Below, piece by piece: positions 27,801 through 42,800 of a stretch of DNA of 64,000 bases (positions are counted from its first letter, which is position 1; every line of letters starts with the position of its first letter). Below the pieces are notes generated by a model, which saw only the letters and a list, made by a program, of their open reading frames with translations, was not told the DNA's origin and did no database searches. The translations under genes and the position numbers were made by a program. The DNA lies in contig NC_052114.1 of the NCBI RefSeq assembly GCF_012273895.1, positions 8,103,927 through 8,167,926 on the forward strand. The letters run 5' to 3'. This DNA comes from Zerene cesonia. Lineage: Eukaryota; Arthropoda; Insecta; Lepidoptera; Pieridae.

Positions 27801-30800
27801 AAGGACGCAGACATAGGCGCGAACGCGGCGATCCGTTACGCCATTATTGGCGGGAACACACAAATGCAGTTCTCGATAGACAGCTTGAGTGGCGACGTGT
27901 CGCTCGTCAAGCCGCTTGACTATGAACAAGTGAGGAGTTACCGGCTCGTGATTAGGGCTCAAGGTTTGTAGTGGTTATTTTTTATGTCATATTATGTATA
28001 TTTTTTATGTCATGGGGAACTGTGCCATCAACGCGCATGCGCTGCCCTCTTTTACGGGTTAAAGGATTGACGATTGGAAAGGAGGAATGGACTGCGAATG
28101 GAAAAGGAAGTGGGCGGGTCAAAGTGGTTATTTTTTTCTTTATACAGCTCTATTCTTTTTAGTACTAGGGATTGTGGATGTTTGTTTCTTTTTTTAAACG
28201 GACGAACAGATATTGATGAATATTTAAATAAGCAGTTTAGATTAAGATGAAATAATAATATTTTACTGTACAATATAAACTTTAAAGAACTTAAAAAGAG
28301 GATAAAAGTTTTAAGGGAAATGTGTGTCGCGCCATCATGTGACGAAATGTGCGAAGCCGCGGCCAGATAGCTACCAAGTTCCTTAGTAGATAATAAAGGT
28401 TTTTAAGCTTCGGCGATTTAAAACTTCTGAAAGGCTCTGAGAGTTAATTAAAAATATCAATTATAACTTTCAATCTATATTAACGTACTTTGTTAAAACT
28501 CTGAGCTTTATTAACTTTATATCATGATTATCACACATTTTTTTACTTCATCTTTAAACATTCTGCTTAACTTCAATTGGATTTTAAATAATATTTTTGT
28601 TTTGAAAAATTTACATTTTTTTTTATTATTTTCAACTGACTTCAAAGGAAGGGGAGTTCTCAATTCGACTGTGTATGATGTTGTTACCTCAAACTTTCGA
28701 GTGGGTGAACCAATTTACATGATTATTTTCTTTTATATGACTCGGTTCCGTGTGATTCCATCTAAATTTGGTCTAGATCTGACAATTAGAAGGTTGTCTA
28801 GATTTTTGTTTATATATCAATTAGTCTTTATATATAATTATATTTATAGTTTTTTATATATGAATTAATTAGTGTCTATATCACCAATTTTGCCATAATT
28901 TCAGATGGGGGAAGTCCCTCCAGGTCGAACACCACGCAGCTTCTAGTCAATGTTAAGGATGTGAACGATAACTCGCCAAGATTCTACACTTCGCTGTTCC
29001 AAGAGTCAGTTAGTGAGAACGTGCCTGTTGGATATAGTATTGTTAGGGTAAGGATAAAAAATATTCTTATATGTATTTTATTTGCGATATTTTTGTTCGC
29101 TTATGTTCAATCTATAGTTATGTTATGAAGCTGAAGAGTTTGTTTGTTTGTTTGCTAATCTCGGGAACTACTGGTCCGTTTTGAAAAATTCTTTCAGTTT
29201 TAGATAGCCCATTTATTGAGAAAGGCTTAAGGCTATATACGGGCAAAGCCAGGGCGGACCGATAGTAAATTATAAATGAATGTATTTAATATCATCTCAC
29301 CCATCCCGTTTCTAGTGAAATAACGTCTTTTAATGAGCTTTTTCTATGCAGTTTGATTTTTATTTCACTTTAACTGCGCCTCTGATTACAATCAAGAAAA
29401 GATGTTAGATTACAAATATCCTCTGATATAAAAAATATTAATAACAATTAACCAACTCTCAGGTGCAAGCCTACGACGCTGATGAAGGCGTGAACGCCGA
29501 ACTAACATACAACCTGAGCGATAAGGAATATAATGGCAACACTGAACTGCCGATAACTATCGACCCTCGCTCTGGTTGGGTTTATACGTCTGGCTCTTTA
29601 GATCGAGAAGTGCAGTCGAAATACCAGTTGCAAGTAAGTTTACAATGGTTAATTTTCTTCCAGTCCTGAAAAAAAAACAATTGTGTTGGAAGATACTTAA
29701 ACTATATTGTTCAATAATCGATTATTTTTTGTTAAATATCTAAGCTATCCATTCTATTATTCCAAACAAATCTGTGTCAAATGAAAACTAACCCTTACTA
29801 TTAATTTATGTTTCAAAAAGCAACTGTTATGTTATTTTTTTATTTAAACCAACGCGAGTAAGTCAATTTATTATACGACATAAAAAACACTTTTATTCAT
29901 AAATCTAATAAATCAGTAAACATCAATAAGGTAATGATTGTTTTAACTAAAACCCACAGAACCTCTTACTTGTCAGAACTAGAGCAAAATTTTTAATAGA
30001 ATAGAATAGAAACTAAAACCCAGTAAAATCCTCCTCAGGTAACAGCCACAGATAACGGAACACCACAGAGATCGGCTACAGCATCCGTAGTGGTCGTCGT
30101 GCAGGATGTCAACGACAATGACCCAGTGTTCTCTCCCGCGCAGTACGACGTGGAACTGGCTGAAGACGAGCCTCCCGGCACCCCCGTGGTCACTGTCACC
30201 GCTACTGATGCTGATGAGGATAATCGGTGGGTGGAACCAATTATCCTATCCTGTCCTACTAATATTATAAATGCGAAAGTTTGAGAGAATGTGTGTATGT
30301 TTTAACAAACTCTTTCACACAAAAACTACTGAACCGATTGCATTGAAATTTGGAACGTAAATTGCTGGACAACTGGAATAACATATGGGCAACTTCTTAT
30401 CCCGATATTTCTACGGGATATGGACTTACGCGGGTGAAACCGCAGGGTGCAGCTAGTTTAGTATAAAACGAAGTGGCTTCCCGCATCTACCCCTGTGTAT
30501 CTAGGTATGCTTGGATCTTTAAACTACGTTTTTGATCGTAATCTTTCAATATCACCTATTTCTTTTTTAAATCTAATTTATCACCTCACTAAAGCTCATG
30601 AAACATTATTAGTTATTAATTTTAAGCTAATATTTTTAAATTACATTGAACAGGTTACACTATGAGATAACAGGCGGCAACACGCGGGGTCGTTTTTCCA
30701 TAACCTCGCAAAATGGCCGCGGCCTCATCACAGTGGCACAACCACTCGACTTCAAACAAGAACGTCGATACGTCCTCACAGTTACTGCTACTGATTCTGG

Positions 30801-33800
30801 TGGACGATCAGATACATCCATGGTTCATATTAACATTACTGATGCTAATAATTATGCGCCTGTATTTGAAAACGCACCGTATACCGCATCGGTAAGTCGT
30901 AAACAACCTTTAAATTATTATTGTTATTATATTCTTCCTATATTAAATATATATGGGAATGAAAATGTTTGTAGCTTTAAATTTATTTGTGATTTCTTCA
31001 CATAGTACTAATCTCAGCATTCGCGTGAATATTAAATATTATTGGTCCCAGCTAACCCTTGTAGAACACTCAATGTCTAAACTACTACTAACAAGAAACC
31101 TTAGTTTTTCTAAGTTATAAATATGCAAATTCATGAATTCTTAATTTATAATGCAATAATTAACTATTAATTAAATAAGGCGATTAAATAAATTTTCCAG
31201 GTGTTTGAAGATGCTCCAGTAGGCACAACAGTACTTGTCGTGTCAGCAACGGACAGTGATGTAGGAGTGAATGCTCAGATCACATATACGCTAACTTCGG
31301 AAATATCGAACGAAGCTGTGGCGCATCATGAACAGGAATTCCTTATTAACCCCCAAACTGGTGCCATTACTACCAATAAATTGTTGGACAGAGAAACTAT
31401 GAGCGGTGAGCACACTTTTACGCTATAATTTAAAAAATCAAACGTATCAAATACATGTGATAAACAAAATAAATTAATCTTTTTTTTTCAACTTGAAGTA
31501 TATAAAGGCAGTGCAGGATTCAATTTAAAGAATCCGAAAGATTCAAGAACTATTTTTCTCCGGAGCGTTCCAACTGAATCATGATTACGTATAACGCTAG
31601 AATTCAAAGCACGTATCTTTAAACACAAAGGCCCGGTCCATATAAAGATGTTTTATCGTTCGATCTCAACTCACACTTCGCCTGGAATGCGCTTATCGAG
31701 GAAATAGGATCAAATATAAGTCAATTCAGAAACATTTTATCATCTCTGTAACTAAGTCATAAATTTAAAATGAATATTGGGAAATGGTACATATTAAGAT
31801 AAATTACAAATGAAATCGAAAAAAGCTATGAATATTATCTGTAAAAAAACTTTGCAGTTCTTATTATTTAGAAACAATTACTGGGGATGATGATGATCAT
31901 TATAAAGATGGATATATAGGATATGTTATATGTAGGGTAGTTTAAGGCATAATCTTATGTTATCTGTAGTTATATTAAAAATAATCGATTTTTTAAACGA
32001 AAATCAAAATTCCAGGGTATTTGCTAACGGTGACAGCGCGAGACGGCGGAGTACCAGCGCTCTCCGACACGACGGATGTAGAGATATCCGTTGTAGATGT
32101 TAATGACAACGAGCCTGTGTTCAAGCAGCAGCTGTATACGGCCACTATCATGGAAGACGCTTTAGTTGGTAAGCTGTTTATAACATTACTTAAGGTTTAA
32201 TTGTTTCTGACCATACATGTAATGAAGCCGATGAAATATTTAATCGTTATCGTTAAAAAAATATAGTTATACAAAAACACACACATAAACAAAAACCTAC
32301 ATTCACACGCACATATATATACAAACGGTTACGCAAACATTCTTACTTATTTTACAATTTTTATGTTGATAGATAGTTATAATTATAAGCTTTTCTTTAA
32401 GTTTTCTTTGCTTAAATATTCTAATGGAAGAATAGTGTATTCTAACACAAGTGAATATAATCACTTAACTGAAGGCACTTACCTCCACCCCAGATAACAA
32501 GTTCATAAAGAAATCTACATTTTTAAATACATTCATCTTGTGGATATTAAAAAAATGATTGCTTTTCTCCAATAGCAATCATTTTTTTACGGCGAGTGTG
32601 ACGTCTTGACAGATAGATTTTTACATTAAAACGTATCGCATTCAGAGTAGTATAATGCTTTGTTACATAACCCTTATAATATTCAATCCAATTAAAACCC
32701 ATAACACACACTGTTTATTGGCTGTTACGGTATAACAAATCCAAGTAAAATAACCATAAAACTTAATGTAATTACATAACTTGTGTAGCTCGATATCTAA
32801 GCTCTTTCTTTTTGGTTGAAATTAACATTATATATTTATTTTTTTATTTAATTTTTTTTAAAGATTTTTTTTTTATTAATTTTTTTTTCCTTTTACCAGG
32901 AACATCAGTTACTCAAGTGGCAGCGACAGATGCGGACGTGGGTCTCAACGGCCGGGTGCACTACGAACTAGACCCTAAGGATAGAGAGGAAGGATCTTTT
33001 GTTATAGACCCAGCATCCGGAGTTATACGGACTAATAAGGCGTTGGATCGCGAATCGGTAGCGACCTATGATTTGAAAGCGCTGGCTGTTGATGGTGGCT
33101 CGCCGCCGCAGAGTTCTACGGTGAGTGAGAAACTTAGCTTAACTTACTTCAGAACTTGTCTCACGATTCTTTATTTAGAAAAATAGAGGGACCTGAAAAT
33201 TTTATCTACCATATGGGAATAATTAATCTACCATATGGGAACGAGATGTGCTTGAATCATTTTCATACGAAAGTATTTTTCTATTCAATTCCATTACAAT
33301 TTGAACCCGTCCAAAAATCACCAAAACGAAACTCCCATACTAGAATAGTTAATTCACTTTAATTATTATCCCATCAACATTGTCTACCTCTACTGTCTTA
33401 TATGTATATAAAGTTTTTGAATAAACTCAATTTCAAACATTTTTTTTCAAACTCAAGCATTTATTCATTCAACTAGACTTCTCATAGAAGCACTTTTGAA
33501 TCGTCATAATATTACACAGTTACATATATTACATCTACAGAGAAGAGCCGGCAAGAAACTCTGTAGATGTAATAAAGATGATTATCATAATTATTTGTTA
33601 TTCTAATATGAAATATATCAACAGGTAATAGTTCACATAAAAATCGAGGACATAAACGACTCCCCGCCGGTGTTCTCAAGCGACTGTCTCACCTTCTACA
33701 TCTCAGAGAACAGTCCCATCGGCACCACTGTGGGAGAGATATACGCCAATGATCCGGATGAGGGCGCTAATGCTGTGGTGCATTATTCTATTAAAGGTTA

Positions 33801-36800
33801 GAATTTAACTCTTACCCTTAATAGACGAATATAGTATGTTGGTTAATGTATGTTTTTTTTTTAAATCACATGCATTCTGCTACTGGTATGTCTGTTACTT
33901 AATCACGTAAAATTAGTTAAACAAATCAGAATGAAACTTCTTAAAGAAATTAGTAAATAATAGGTCACTTTTCATTATATTTTCAATTATGTAGACAATA
34001 AAATCTTCACATAATTAACAAATGTTGGTTATAATGATCTCACAGGAGGAGACGACTCGAACAGCTTCTCTCTCGAGACTCGCCAAGGCTCTGACAAAGC
34101 GGAACTGGTGACAATGGTGGACCTGGACTACGAGAGTCCCCGGAAGAGATACGAGCTGGTGATAAGAGCGGCGAGTCCTCCGCTGTGGAACGACGTCAGG
34201 ATCGAGGTCATGGTCACCGACGTGAACGACAACGCGCCGACCATGAAGGACTTCCAAGTTATCTTCAACAATTACAAGGATTGCTTTCCAGTGGGACCGT
34301 TTGGACGCGTCCCTGCTTACGACGCCGATGTATCGGATAAGGTTTGTTTAAGGGGGGGGGGGGGGTTTCATAGTGTAAAAAGTATTTATGTATACAAAGT
34401 TGCTTTCTTTGTCTGTTTCTATGTCCCTATGTATGCATAAATCCTATATAGGTGTCTAAACGTAACTAAATGCCAGCGTGGGAAAGTGATGCCACTACGA
34501 CCTGTATAGCTTTGTCTTTTCGCACACCCCCTTGTTTTTAGGATATTAAAAATAATTATAAGTAGAAATGGTGAAAAAACAGTACCTGCCGATAATAAGT
34601 AAAAAAAAAAACTATTTCTTGACACTTTATTTTCTATTTTCAGCTTCAATATCGCATACTGTCAGGAAATAACGCGAATCTAGTTCTGTTGAACGAAACG
34701 TCTGGTTCGATGACGCTCTCGCCGCAGTTGAATACTAATGTACCAAAATTGGCAACTATGGAAATCTCCGTCTCCGGTAAATAAAAATAAAACGATCATT
34801 AATTACATTACTATAGTGTCATTAATATTGCAACCTTTATTTTAAAAGTTATATCATATTTGATACATCATAATATTAAATTTACACTATAAATTGCACG
34901 TTCTCAAGTTAACTTAAGAGTCGTTTAACGTAGGTTATTTCATTTCATTCCAGCTCAGACTATTTAATGTTATGATTTTTTTTATGATTCGATTTACTTT
35001 TACTTCCACACTAAAAAATATTCTTTATACATATAACTTTTTATTACAGATGGAGTGAATGAAGTAAAGGCAATGATGCAACTGTTAGTCCGGCTCATAA
35101 CAGAGGACATGCTATTTAACTCTATAACAGTGCGTTTAAACGATATGACAGCTGAGAGGTTTCTGTCGCCACTACTCGGCTTCTTTATCGATGGACTAGC
35201 GGCTATCATACCTTGTCCTAAAGAGAACATCTATGTATTTAGTATACAGGTAGGTTTGTTTGATTTATATTTGTATTTTTTTCAAATTGATGTTCCGTTA
35301 CGTAACGCGTTACGTCGCCAATCGTTATAGCTTCAAGTATCACTCCTGTTAGGCGTCCCATGAAAAACGTTTTATTATTTTATTTAGTTTTAATTTCAAA
35401 ATAACTAATTAATTATTTAATTAATCATTCATTTGAGATCTGTTTCGCCACCAGGACGATACCGACGTGTCCGGCAGCATACTGAACGTGTCGTTCTCAG
35501 CGCGCCGCTCGCCGGGCGAGGCGGGCGCGGGCGGGGAGGGCGGCGCGGGCGGCGCGGGGGGCGTGGGGGGAGCGGGCGGCGCGGGGGGCGTGGGGGGAGC
35601 GGGCGGCGCGGGGGGAGGCGCGCCCTTCTACCCGCCCACGCACCTGCGCGAGCGCGTGTACTTGCACCGCACCACGCTCGCCCGGCTCGCCACCGTGCAG
35701 GTCTCTTGTTTGTTTACTTATCTTTGTTTCCGTCTTCTTTTCATATCAGTCGCTATTCGACTTTCAGTGTAATTCTTTATCAATATCACCCAAATTTTAG
35801 ATTGCAATCATTAATTCTATTTCACCAGTAGACCAATATGGAATTTTTTTTTAGCAAATTCAATTAAAACTAACCCAACAAGAGACACCATATCTGACAC
35901 AAAAGTTAGAAAATAAAATAACTAATATAAAATAAATATACAGGTACTTCCGTTCGACGACAATGTCTGTGTCCACGAACCTTGCCTCAATTTCGAAGAG
36001 TGTCTCACTGTCCTGAAGTTCGGGAACGCTTCAGGCTTCATAAACAGCGATTCAGTACTATTCAGACCGATTTATCCGGTGACGACGTTTACCTGTCAAT
36101 GTCCCAAAGGATTCACGGGTGAGTCCAATGATGCATTATTATTATTGTCGCAAATTAAATATAATTCTTTATACTTCGGAAAGTTTTGAAACCATACATT
36201 CAATTTTTAAGTGTTACTTTTTATGCCTAGGTTCCCGGGAACACTACATGTGCGACACCGAAGTGGATTTATGCTATTCATCCCCATGTATCAACAACGG
36301 GACTTGTATCAGGCGGGAGGGGGGTTATACTTGCGTCTGCCCAGCTGGGTTTACAGGTGTGCAGCCACTATTTACGTTTCATATAGAATATTGTATTTTA
36401 ATGTTTTATTAACGTCATTACTATCAATGTTGTAGCCACCTTCACCATTTTTTCAATTGGGTAATGTAAATTAGGAATCAGTGTTATTACCATAAATATG
36501 ATAAATGATTAAGTGATAGTATCACTTTAATTAAAATCAATCTCATTTCTACCATCGATATTATCACTATCAGTGCTATCACCAACAATTGTCATTAATT
36601 CTAAGAGTTCACAGAAGTCTTAAGATTTACTGAAGCTTGTCCTTTTACTGTAACGATTTAATTCAATGCAACTACATCATAATGTTTCATCACAAACCGA
36701 TCCCAATTTCTTTTTCGAAATTTCCAAGGCTGATAAAATTAAGCGGAACTAGTGAAGTGAGTGCGTATCTTTTGTAAGGATTAAGCCTTAAACGCATCCA

Positions 36801-39800
36801 TCCAGAGGTTAATACAAAGTGCAGCTAACAGTAACAACGATACCACACGCGTCCCCAGGCGAGAACTGCGAGACGGTCCTAACGAAGGCGAGCTGCTCGC
36901 CGAGCGGCGCGGCGCTGTGCCGCAGCGGCTCGCAGTGCGTGGCGCGGCGCGAGGGCGGCATCCTGTGCCAGGGCTGCTCCATCGACGAGCTCTACACCAC
37001 GCCCATGTGCGAGCTCAGCGCCAGGAGCTTCCCGCCCACCTCCTTCCTCACCTTCCCCGGGATCAAGAAGCGCCACCGGTTCCATTTGAAGCTGAGGTCC
37101 GTTGCAACACACACATTTTATCGAGAAAAAAATTATTAAGCATTTTAGTGAGAGTGAAGTTAAGTAAAGTTAATGTCCACCAAATTGTCTTATTGTGTCC
37201 TTATAACTCACAACGATTTCATATTTTGGTCTATGTTCTGTATTTTCTTGTGAGTGTAATTTCACACATGTTAAAGTCAGTGCCTTTATCTTACATCAAC
37301 ACATACAAGGAGTTTACTGATCACGTTATATACACTATATATAACGTATACTGATACGTTAGATAACTGCACTCGTCCACCAATCCCCTACTGCCCATAC
37401 ACTAGAAACACAAACACGATATTACATTCACACATGCACAACGTGTCCGCTAAGCCCGCATCCCCCCCCCCAGATTCGCCACGCAGTCCGCGTCGGGGCT
37501 GCTCCTGTACAACGGGCGCTACAACGAGCGGCACGACTTCATCGCGCTGGAGGCGGTGAGCGCGGGCGCGGGGCGCGCGGGCGGCGCCGGCCTGCGCTTC
37601 AGCTTCGGGCTCGGCGGCGCGCGCGCAGAGCTCTCCGTGGAGGGGCACGTGGCGGACGGGGAGTGGCACACTGTGCAAGTGGAGTATTATAATCGGGTGA
37701 GTGGAGTTTGTCGACGGCTTTGGTGCTGTCACTGCTTTCGCGAAATTGCGGTTTTTTGAATGGGACACTATAGACGATTTTTTTAATAATGTTGGGATCT
37801 TTGGGCATTGACATCGTAATGCAGTAGACATGTGCACTCAGTTCACTGAGGGCAGCAGCATAGTCTTCAAATAAGTTTATAATTGAATGAGTGGAAAGTA
37901 GGAGTAGGTAATATAGAAGATATTGACTCAAATATAATGAGATATAATAATATAATAAAATATATGCGTATGGACGTTGCATGTGATTAAACAAATACTA
38001 AACTCATAGTTATACTGATTTGTAGCGTTTATCTGAAAAAGTTAATAAATCATAAGATTCCCTAAGCACACTCATCTATACTCTTACCTACGTATTATAA
38101 TTTCTATTGAATATATTTGATATAATATATTTGAAAATAAGTTTAAAGTTATTAACGGGCAGAATTAATTTTGTATAATATATTTACAGACGGCAACATT
38201 AATCCTAGATGATTGCGATAAAGCGTTATCACTGGCTGGAGCGGCGGAATTCGGTGTCAAGTATGCGTGTGCGAACTTCACTAGAAAAGTATTGCCACCT
38301 CGTTGCGATATTCCGACTGAAACTTGCCACAGGTAAAGATTTTTTTACATATATATCAAAAGTAAAAAGTAACATAAGCGTATTTTGAACTTTACTTCGG
38401 AGTAAAAGACTCAAACAAGTACGATTTTCATTATTTCCTGAATTCTTGCTGTTCGATGATAAGTCTACATTTAGAAATATAATTGTTTTTGCTATAATAT
38501 TACTAATATTTTATTTTGTCTTATATAAGTTATAATATATAAAATAATAACAGGAAAAAAACTCATCTCAAAATTCATAATGAGACTTGCCTGCTAGAGA
38601 TAACCATAAGACCGCCGTTTCCTAATTGTTTTAAGTTTTTTGTTCGCCTTTATATTATAACGCAATAAAAAAGGTTCAGTACAAATTACAAACATTAACA
38701 TAGAAAATAAACTGTGCAGTGTCACCCACAGGTTCCTGGACCTCACCGGCCCGCTTCAGATCGGCGGCTTGCCCAACATCCCATCTAGCTTCCAAGTCAA
38801 GAACAAAGACTTTGTTGGGTGCATCTCGGACCTGTATATAGATCACAAGTTTATCGATCTGAACAGGTAAATAATGTGTTATATTGTGTGAAAAAGAAAA
38901 AGTGAAAAATTCTTACCTTTGTGAACCACTTTTGATGTGTTATATGAACTAAATTATATAAAGACGCTGTAGGAATAAATAACTGTAAATATTAAATAAA
39001 TAACTAAATTAACATTTGCAAGTCCATTTCTCAAAAATAAACGATTTGTTCATAACTCAAAGGCGAGGAAAAAAAGATATATTTTCTGTATATATTTTAT
39101 ATGTACATATATATATTAGTCTTTTATTTAATTTTTAAGAATGTAAAATGATATATTTTATAAGGAAATTAATTAGTCTATTTGTTTGATCGTATCCATA
39201 AATCGTGTTTTACTTTATTTTTAAAGCTATATATCCATAACGTATACTCTGCTCTATAAGAGCTAATTAGCCCATTTAGCTCATGCGGTTAATTGTATCA
39301 ATATATCGTGTTTATTGAAATTGAGCAATGCAATGTCCGCCTGCAGCTACGTAGCGGACAACGGCACGGTGGCGGGGTGCCCGCAGAAGCGCTCGCAGTG
39401 CAGCAGCGCGCCGTGCTACAACGGCGCCGCGTGCCGCGACCTGTGGGACACCTTCCTGTGCGACTGCGCCGACGGGTACACCGGCAAGGATTGCGCTGAG
39501 TGTGAGTTATTGGGAGGAAAATGTTCATAGTTTGTTCACTGAATGGAATTGAGAAGTGTCGGTGCTAGCATAGTTATAACTAATAACGTGCCTAAACTTA
39601 GATTTTGAAAAAGCTTCAAGGCTTCGAATCGAACGTTTAATTAACGATAATAATATATGTTTAGAGTGCATATATTTTTTCCACATTGAGCAAGCACGCA
39701 ATAAGATAACNNNNNNNNNNNNNNNNNNNNNNNNNNNNNNNNNNNNNNNNNNNNNNNNNNNNNNNNNNNNNNNNNNNNNNNNNNNNNNNNNNNNNNNNNN

Positions 39801-42800
39801 NNNNNNNNNNNNNNNNNNNNNNNCTCAACGCGCTGTCCGTGCGCACGCGCCAGCTGGACGCCTTCCTCATGTCCGTGCAGGTCGGACAGAACAGCTCCGT
39901 GCTGCTCACCGTGAGTACTCCTTTTGATTTCATTTAAGGAAATCATTGTTTTGTTTCGAAAATAAAATATGTTTCGCTATCAGTTGCTTAATCGCAATGA
40001 AAATATGCTTTTGATTTATTTAACTCCGTCGATTCAACTACTAATAAAATGTATGTCTTCACGTTTTCCAAACTGTCTTTAAATTGCATGTACACATTTA
40101 AGCAAAATTTATAACATATAATAAATATCTGTAAGAAGTCGCAGAGTTTTTATCTGTATTTTTGAAGTGAAACTTCTTTAGAATCGTTGTGATTTCAAAC
40201 CTGATGCAACGGAAAAACGACAGGTAAGAGACACATATACAAAAATGTGTAGAATATAGCCGACAAAGAATGAGACAGAAATATACATACTATTTTATAT
40301 ATATTCATCTCATTCTATTGTCGATTTACTGAAGTTTCACTTCTATCGTGTGTAAATCACACACAGACCTTTTTTCTTCGGTTAAACATATCCCCATGCG
40401 CAATTTATAGCATAAAAGAAAAAGTCTTATTTCACTCAAAGGAGTTCTAAATGATTTTCTATCTCAGCTAAAATCCGGCCTCCTCCACTACGCCTACAAT
40501 GGAGAAACCATGTTCCTACCATCCCCAACGCTGGCTGACGGCGAATGGCATCGCATCGAAATCAAATGGCTCGGAACCGATATATCGGTGGACATTGACT
40601 ATGGGCTGAGGAACGCGTTGCTACCGATGCTGGCCAACAAGATACAGGGGCAATATATTGGGAAGATACTCATCGGTGGACCGGATACTACGGCTGGGAT
40701 ACTGTCCACGGACGTTGGATATTTCGAGGGATGTATTCAGGTAATTTATTTCCCACTGGTTTTTGAACTTCTCTAACAACATGTAGCATAAACATCATTC
40801 TAAGTATTATAGTATACATTTTTTGCCAATGATATATTTTGAAGGTATCTTAGAATTGTGGCCAGGTTTTATTCTTTTTATGTTAAATGTGCGTATTCTT
40901 ATTATCGTTAGTTGTTATAATGTCTATAGTGTTTTTCTTTATAGGATGTTCGTGTGGGAACAGCACAGTCATTATTGAACAGACCAACTGTTAGAGAAAA
41001 TGTGAGAGACGGCTGTCAATCTAAAGCTGATTGTATGCTGTCTATATGTCCACCTTATGTAAGTCTTAACGTTAATACAACTATTTTGTTTCGTTTGGTC
41101 TGTCATATGATGAGATAATACTTCCACTATTATCTATAGAAAATTTTTACTGTTTTGCTTTGCTTTTCGTATAAGAAACAAGAACTTGTAACTTACTATA
41201 ATAAAAATTTATTCTTCATTTTATACCAGGAAAACTGGACAGCTTTTACTAAATATTTTTATTTAGTTCATATCGTTAGACTTTTTTTCACATATCCCGA
41301 TTGAACAAAGCATTATAATACGTTTCGTCTCTCTCACCAAAATTCCCCTTTCCGTCAATCCCTTCATCTGGATGTATCTTTTACCGAATAATATTCACAC
41401 AACAATTTTACAATTCACGTTATATAATGTTTGTTTCACGCTGTTTAAATAAATAACAAATAAACACCGTTCCAGAGCAAATGCGTGTCGAGATGGGACA
41501 GCACGGAGTGCGAGTGCGAGGCGGGGCGCGTGGGCCCGCAGTGCGTGGCCGCGTGCGAGCTGCGGCCGTGCGGCGAGCGCGCCGCCTGCGTGCCCGACCG
41601 CTCGCCGCGCGGCTACACGTGCGCCTGCCACCTCGGCTACACCATGCGCGGTGGGTGCCACACACATACGTGCCATACATGACGACTACATGTTGACTTG
41701 TGCTAATTTTTCATTTTGGGGTTGCTCTTTGATATACAGAGTTTCTCGCTTAGTGTCTTTTCTGGGAGAGATATAATGTATGTGGAGATGAGGAATGAAA
41801 AGGTTGTGATATAAGGTCGAATAAATGTGTCCGTTTGCTACTGTATTTATTTATTTATTTACTACTTTTTACGAAAGTTTATCATTTCTTAAAAATCAGC
41901 TTGCAATATATATATATATATAAATTTTTTTTTTACATTTTTAGAAAAGTGTCAGTGTTAATTATTTCATTATTTAGCTTTTTTATTAATTTATATAATT
42001 TGGCCTATCAGAGGGTGAATGCGTAGAGGAGCGCACGCAGGCGCAGTGCCCGGGCGGGTGGTGGGGCGCGCGCACGTGCGGCCCGTGCGACTGCGACCCG
42101 GCGCGCGGCCTGCACCCCTACTGCGCGCAGGACACCGGCCTCTGCCACTGCAAGGTATACACTGCACACGGAATGCTTTATATAACACGTGATAAATACA
42201 GTACCCGGTTAATGTATAAAGAACTTAATGTATACGGGAACATTAAATTCTTTATACGGTAACTGGGTTCCAGAGTATCTTATGCATTTTTTATTTAGTT
42301 GTAAATTTCAGGCTTTCAAGGTTTTCTTACAAAAAGTAGTGTTGAAACATGGTCAGATATTAATGCTATGCGGATTGTGGATAAAATATACCCTTTTTGT
42401 ATCAAATAATCTAAAAACGAAACTATATTTGAATGTATTGTATTGAATTGAATGTATTTACCAAGTACCGTTACCGTGTCGCAGGAGAACCACTACCGGC
42501 CAGAGGGCTCGAGCGCGTGCGTGCCGTGCCAGTGCTACGCGGCGGGCTCGGCCAACAGCTCGTGCGGCGCGCGCGGCCAGTGCGCGTGCCGCCGCGGCGT
42601 CATCGGCCGCGCCTGCGACTCGTGCGACAACGTGTACGCCGAGGTCACGCCCAGCGCGGGCTGCGTCGGTGAGTGCGCACACACCCCCCCCCACCCCGCG
42701 CGCGGCCCCCCCGGGGTGACCACACACCCTTGGGAGTCGAGCACGCTGCGGCACGAATTGTACCAGCACGCAACGGGGAAATAGTGATACTGTGAAAAAA

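Noticed and set aside
28524..28868. 114-codon plus-strand frame in stan intron 6
   Set aside because: It is Phe/Ile/Tyr-rich, typical of AT-rich DNA, and overlaps a LINE-like repeat fragment.
33200..33242. Short direct repeat ATCTACCATATGGGAA (two copies, 27 bp apart)
   Set aside because: Too short and isolated to support more than a slippage or small duplication event.
34351..34365. Run of about 14 G after the exon 15 donor, and the poly-C run at 37462-37471
   Set aside because: Homopolymers with no evident function; length may be a sequencing artefact. The poly-C merely forms the pyrimidine tract of the exon 22 acceptor.
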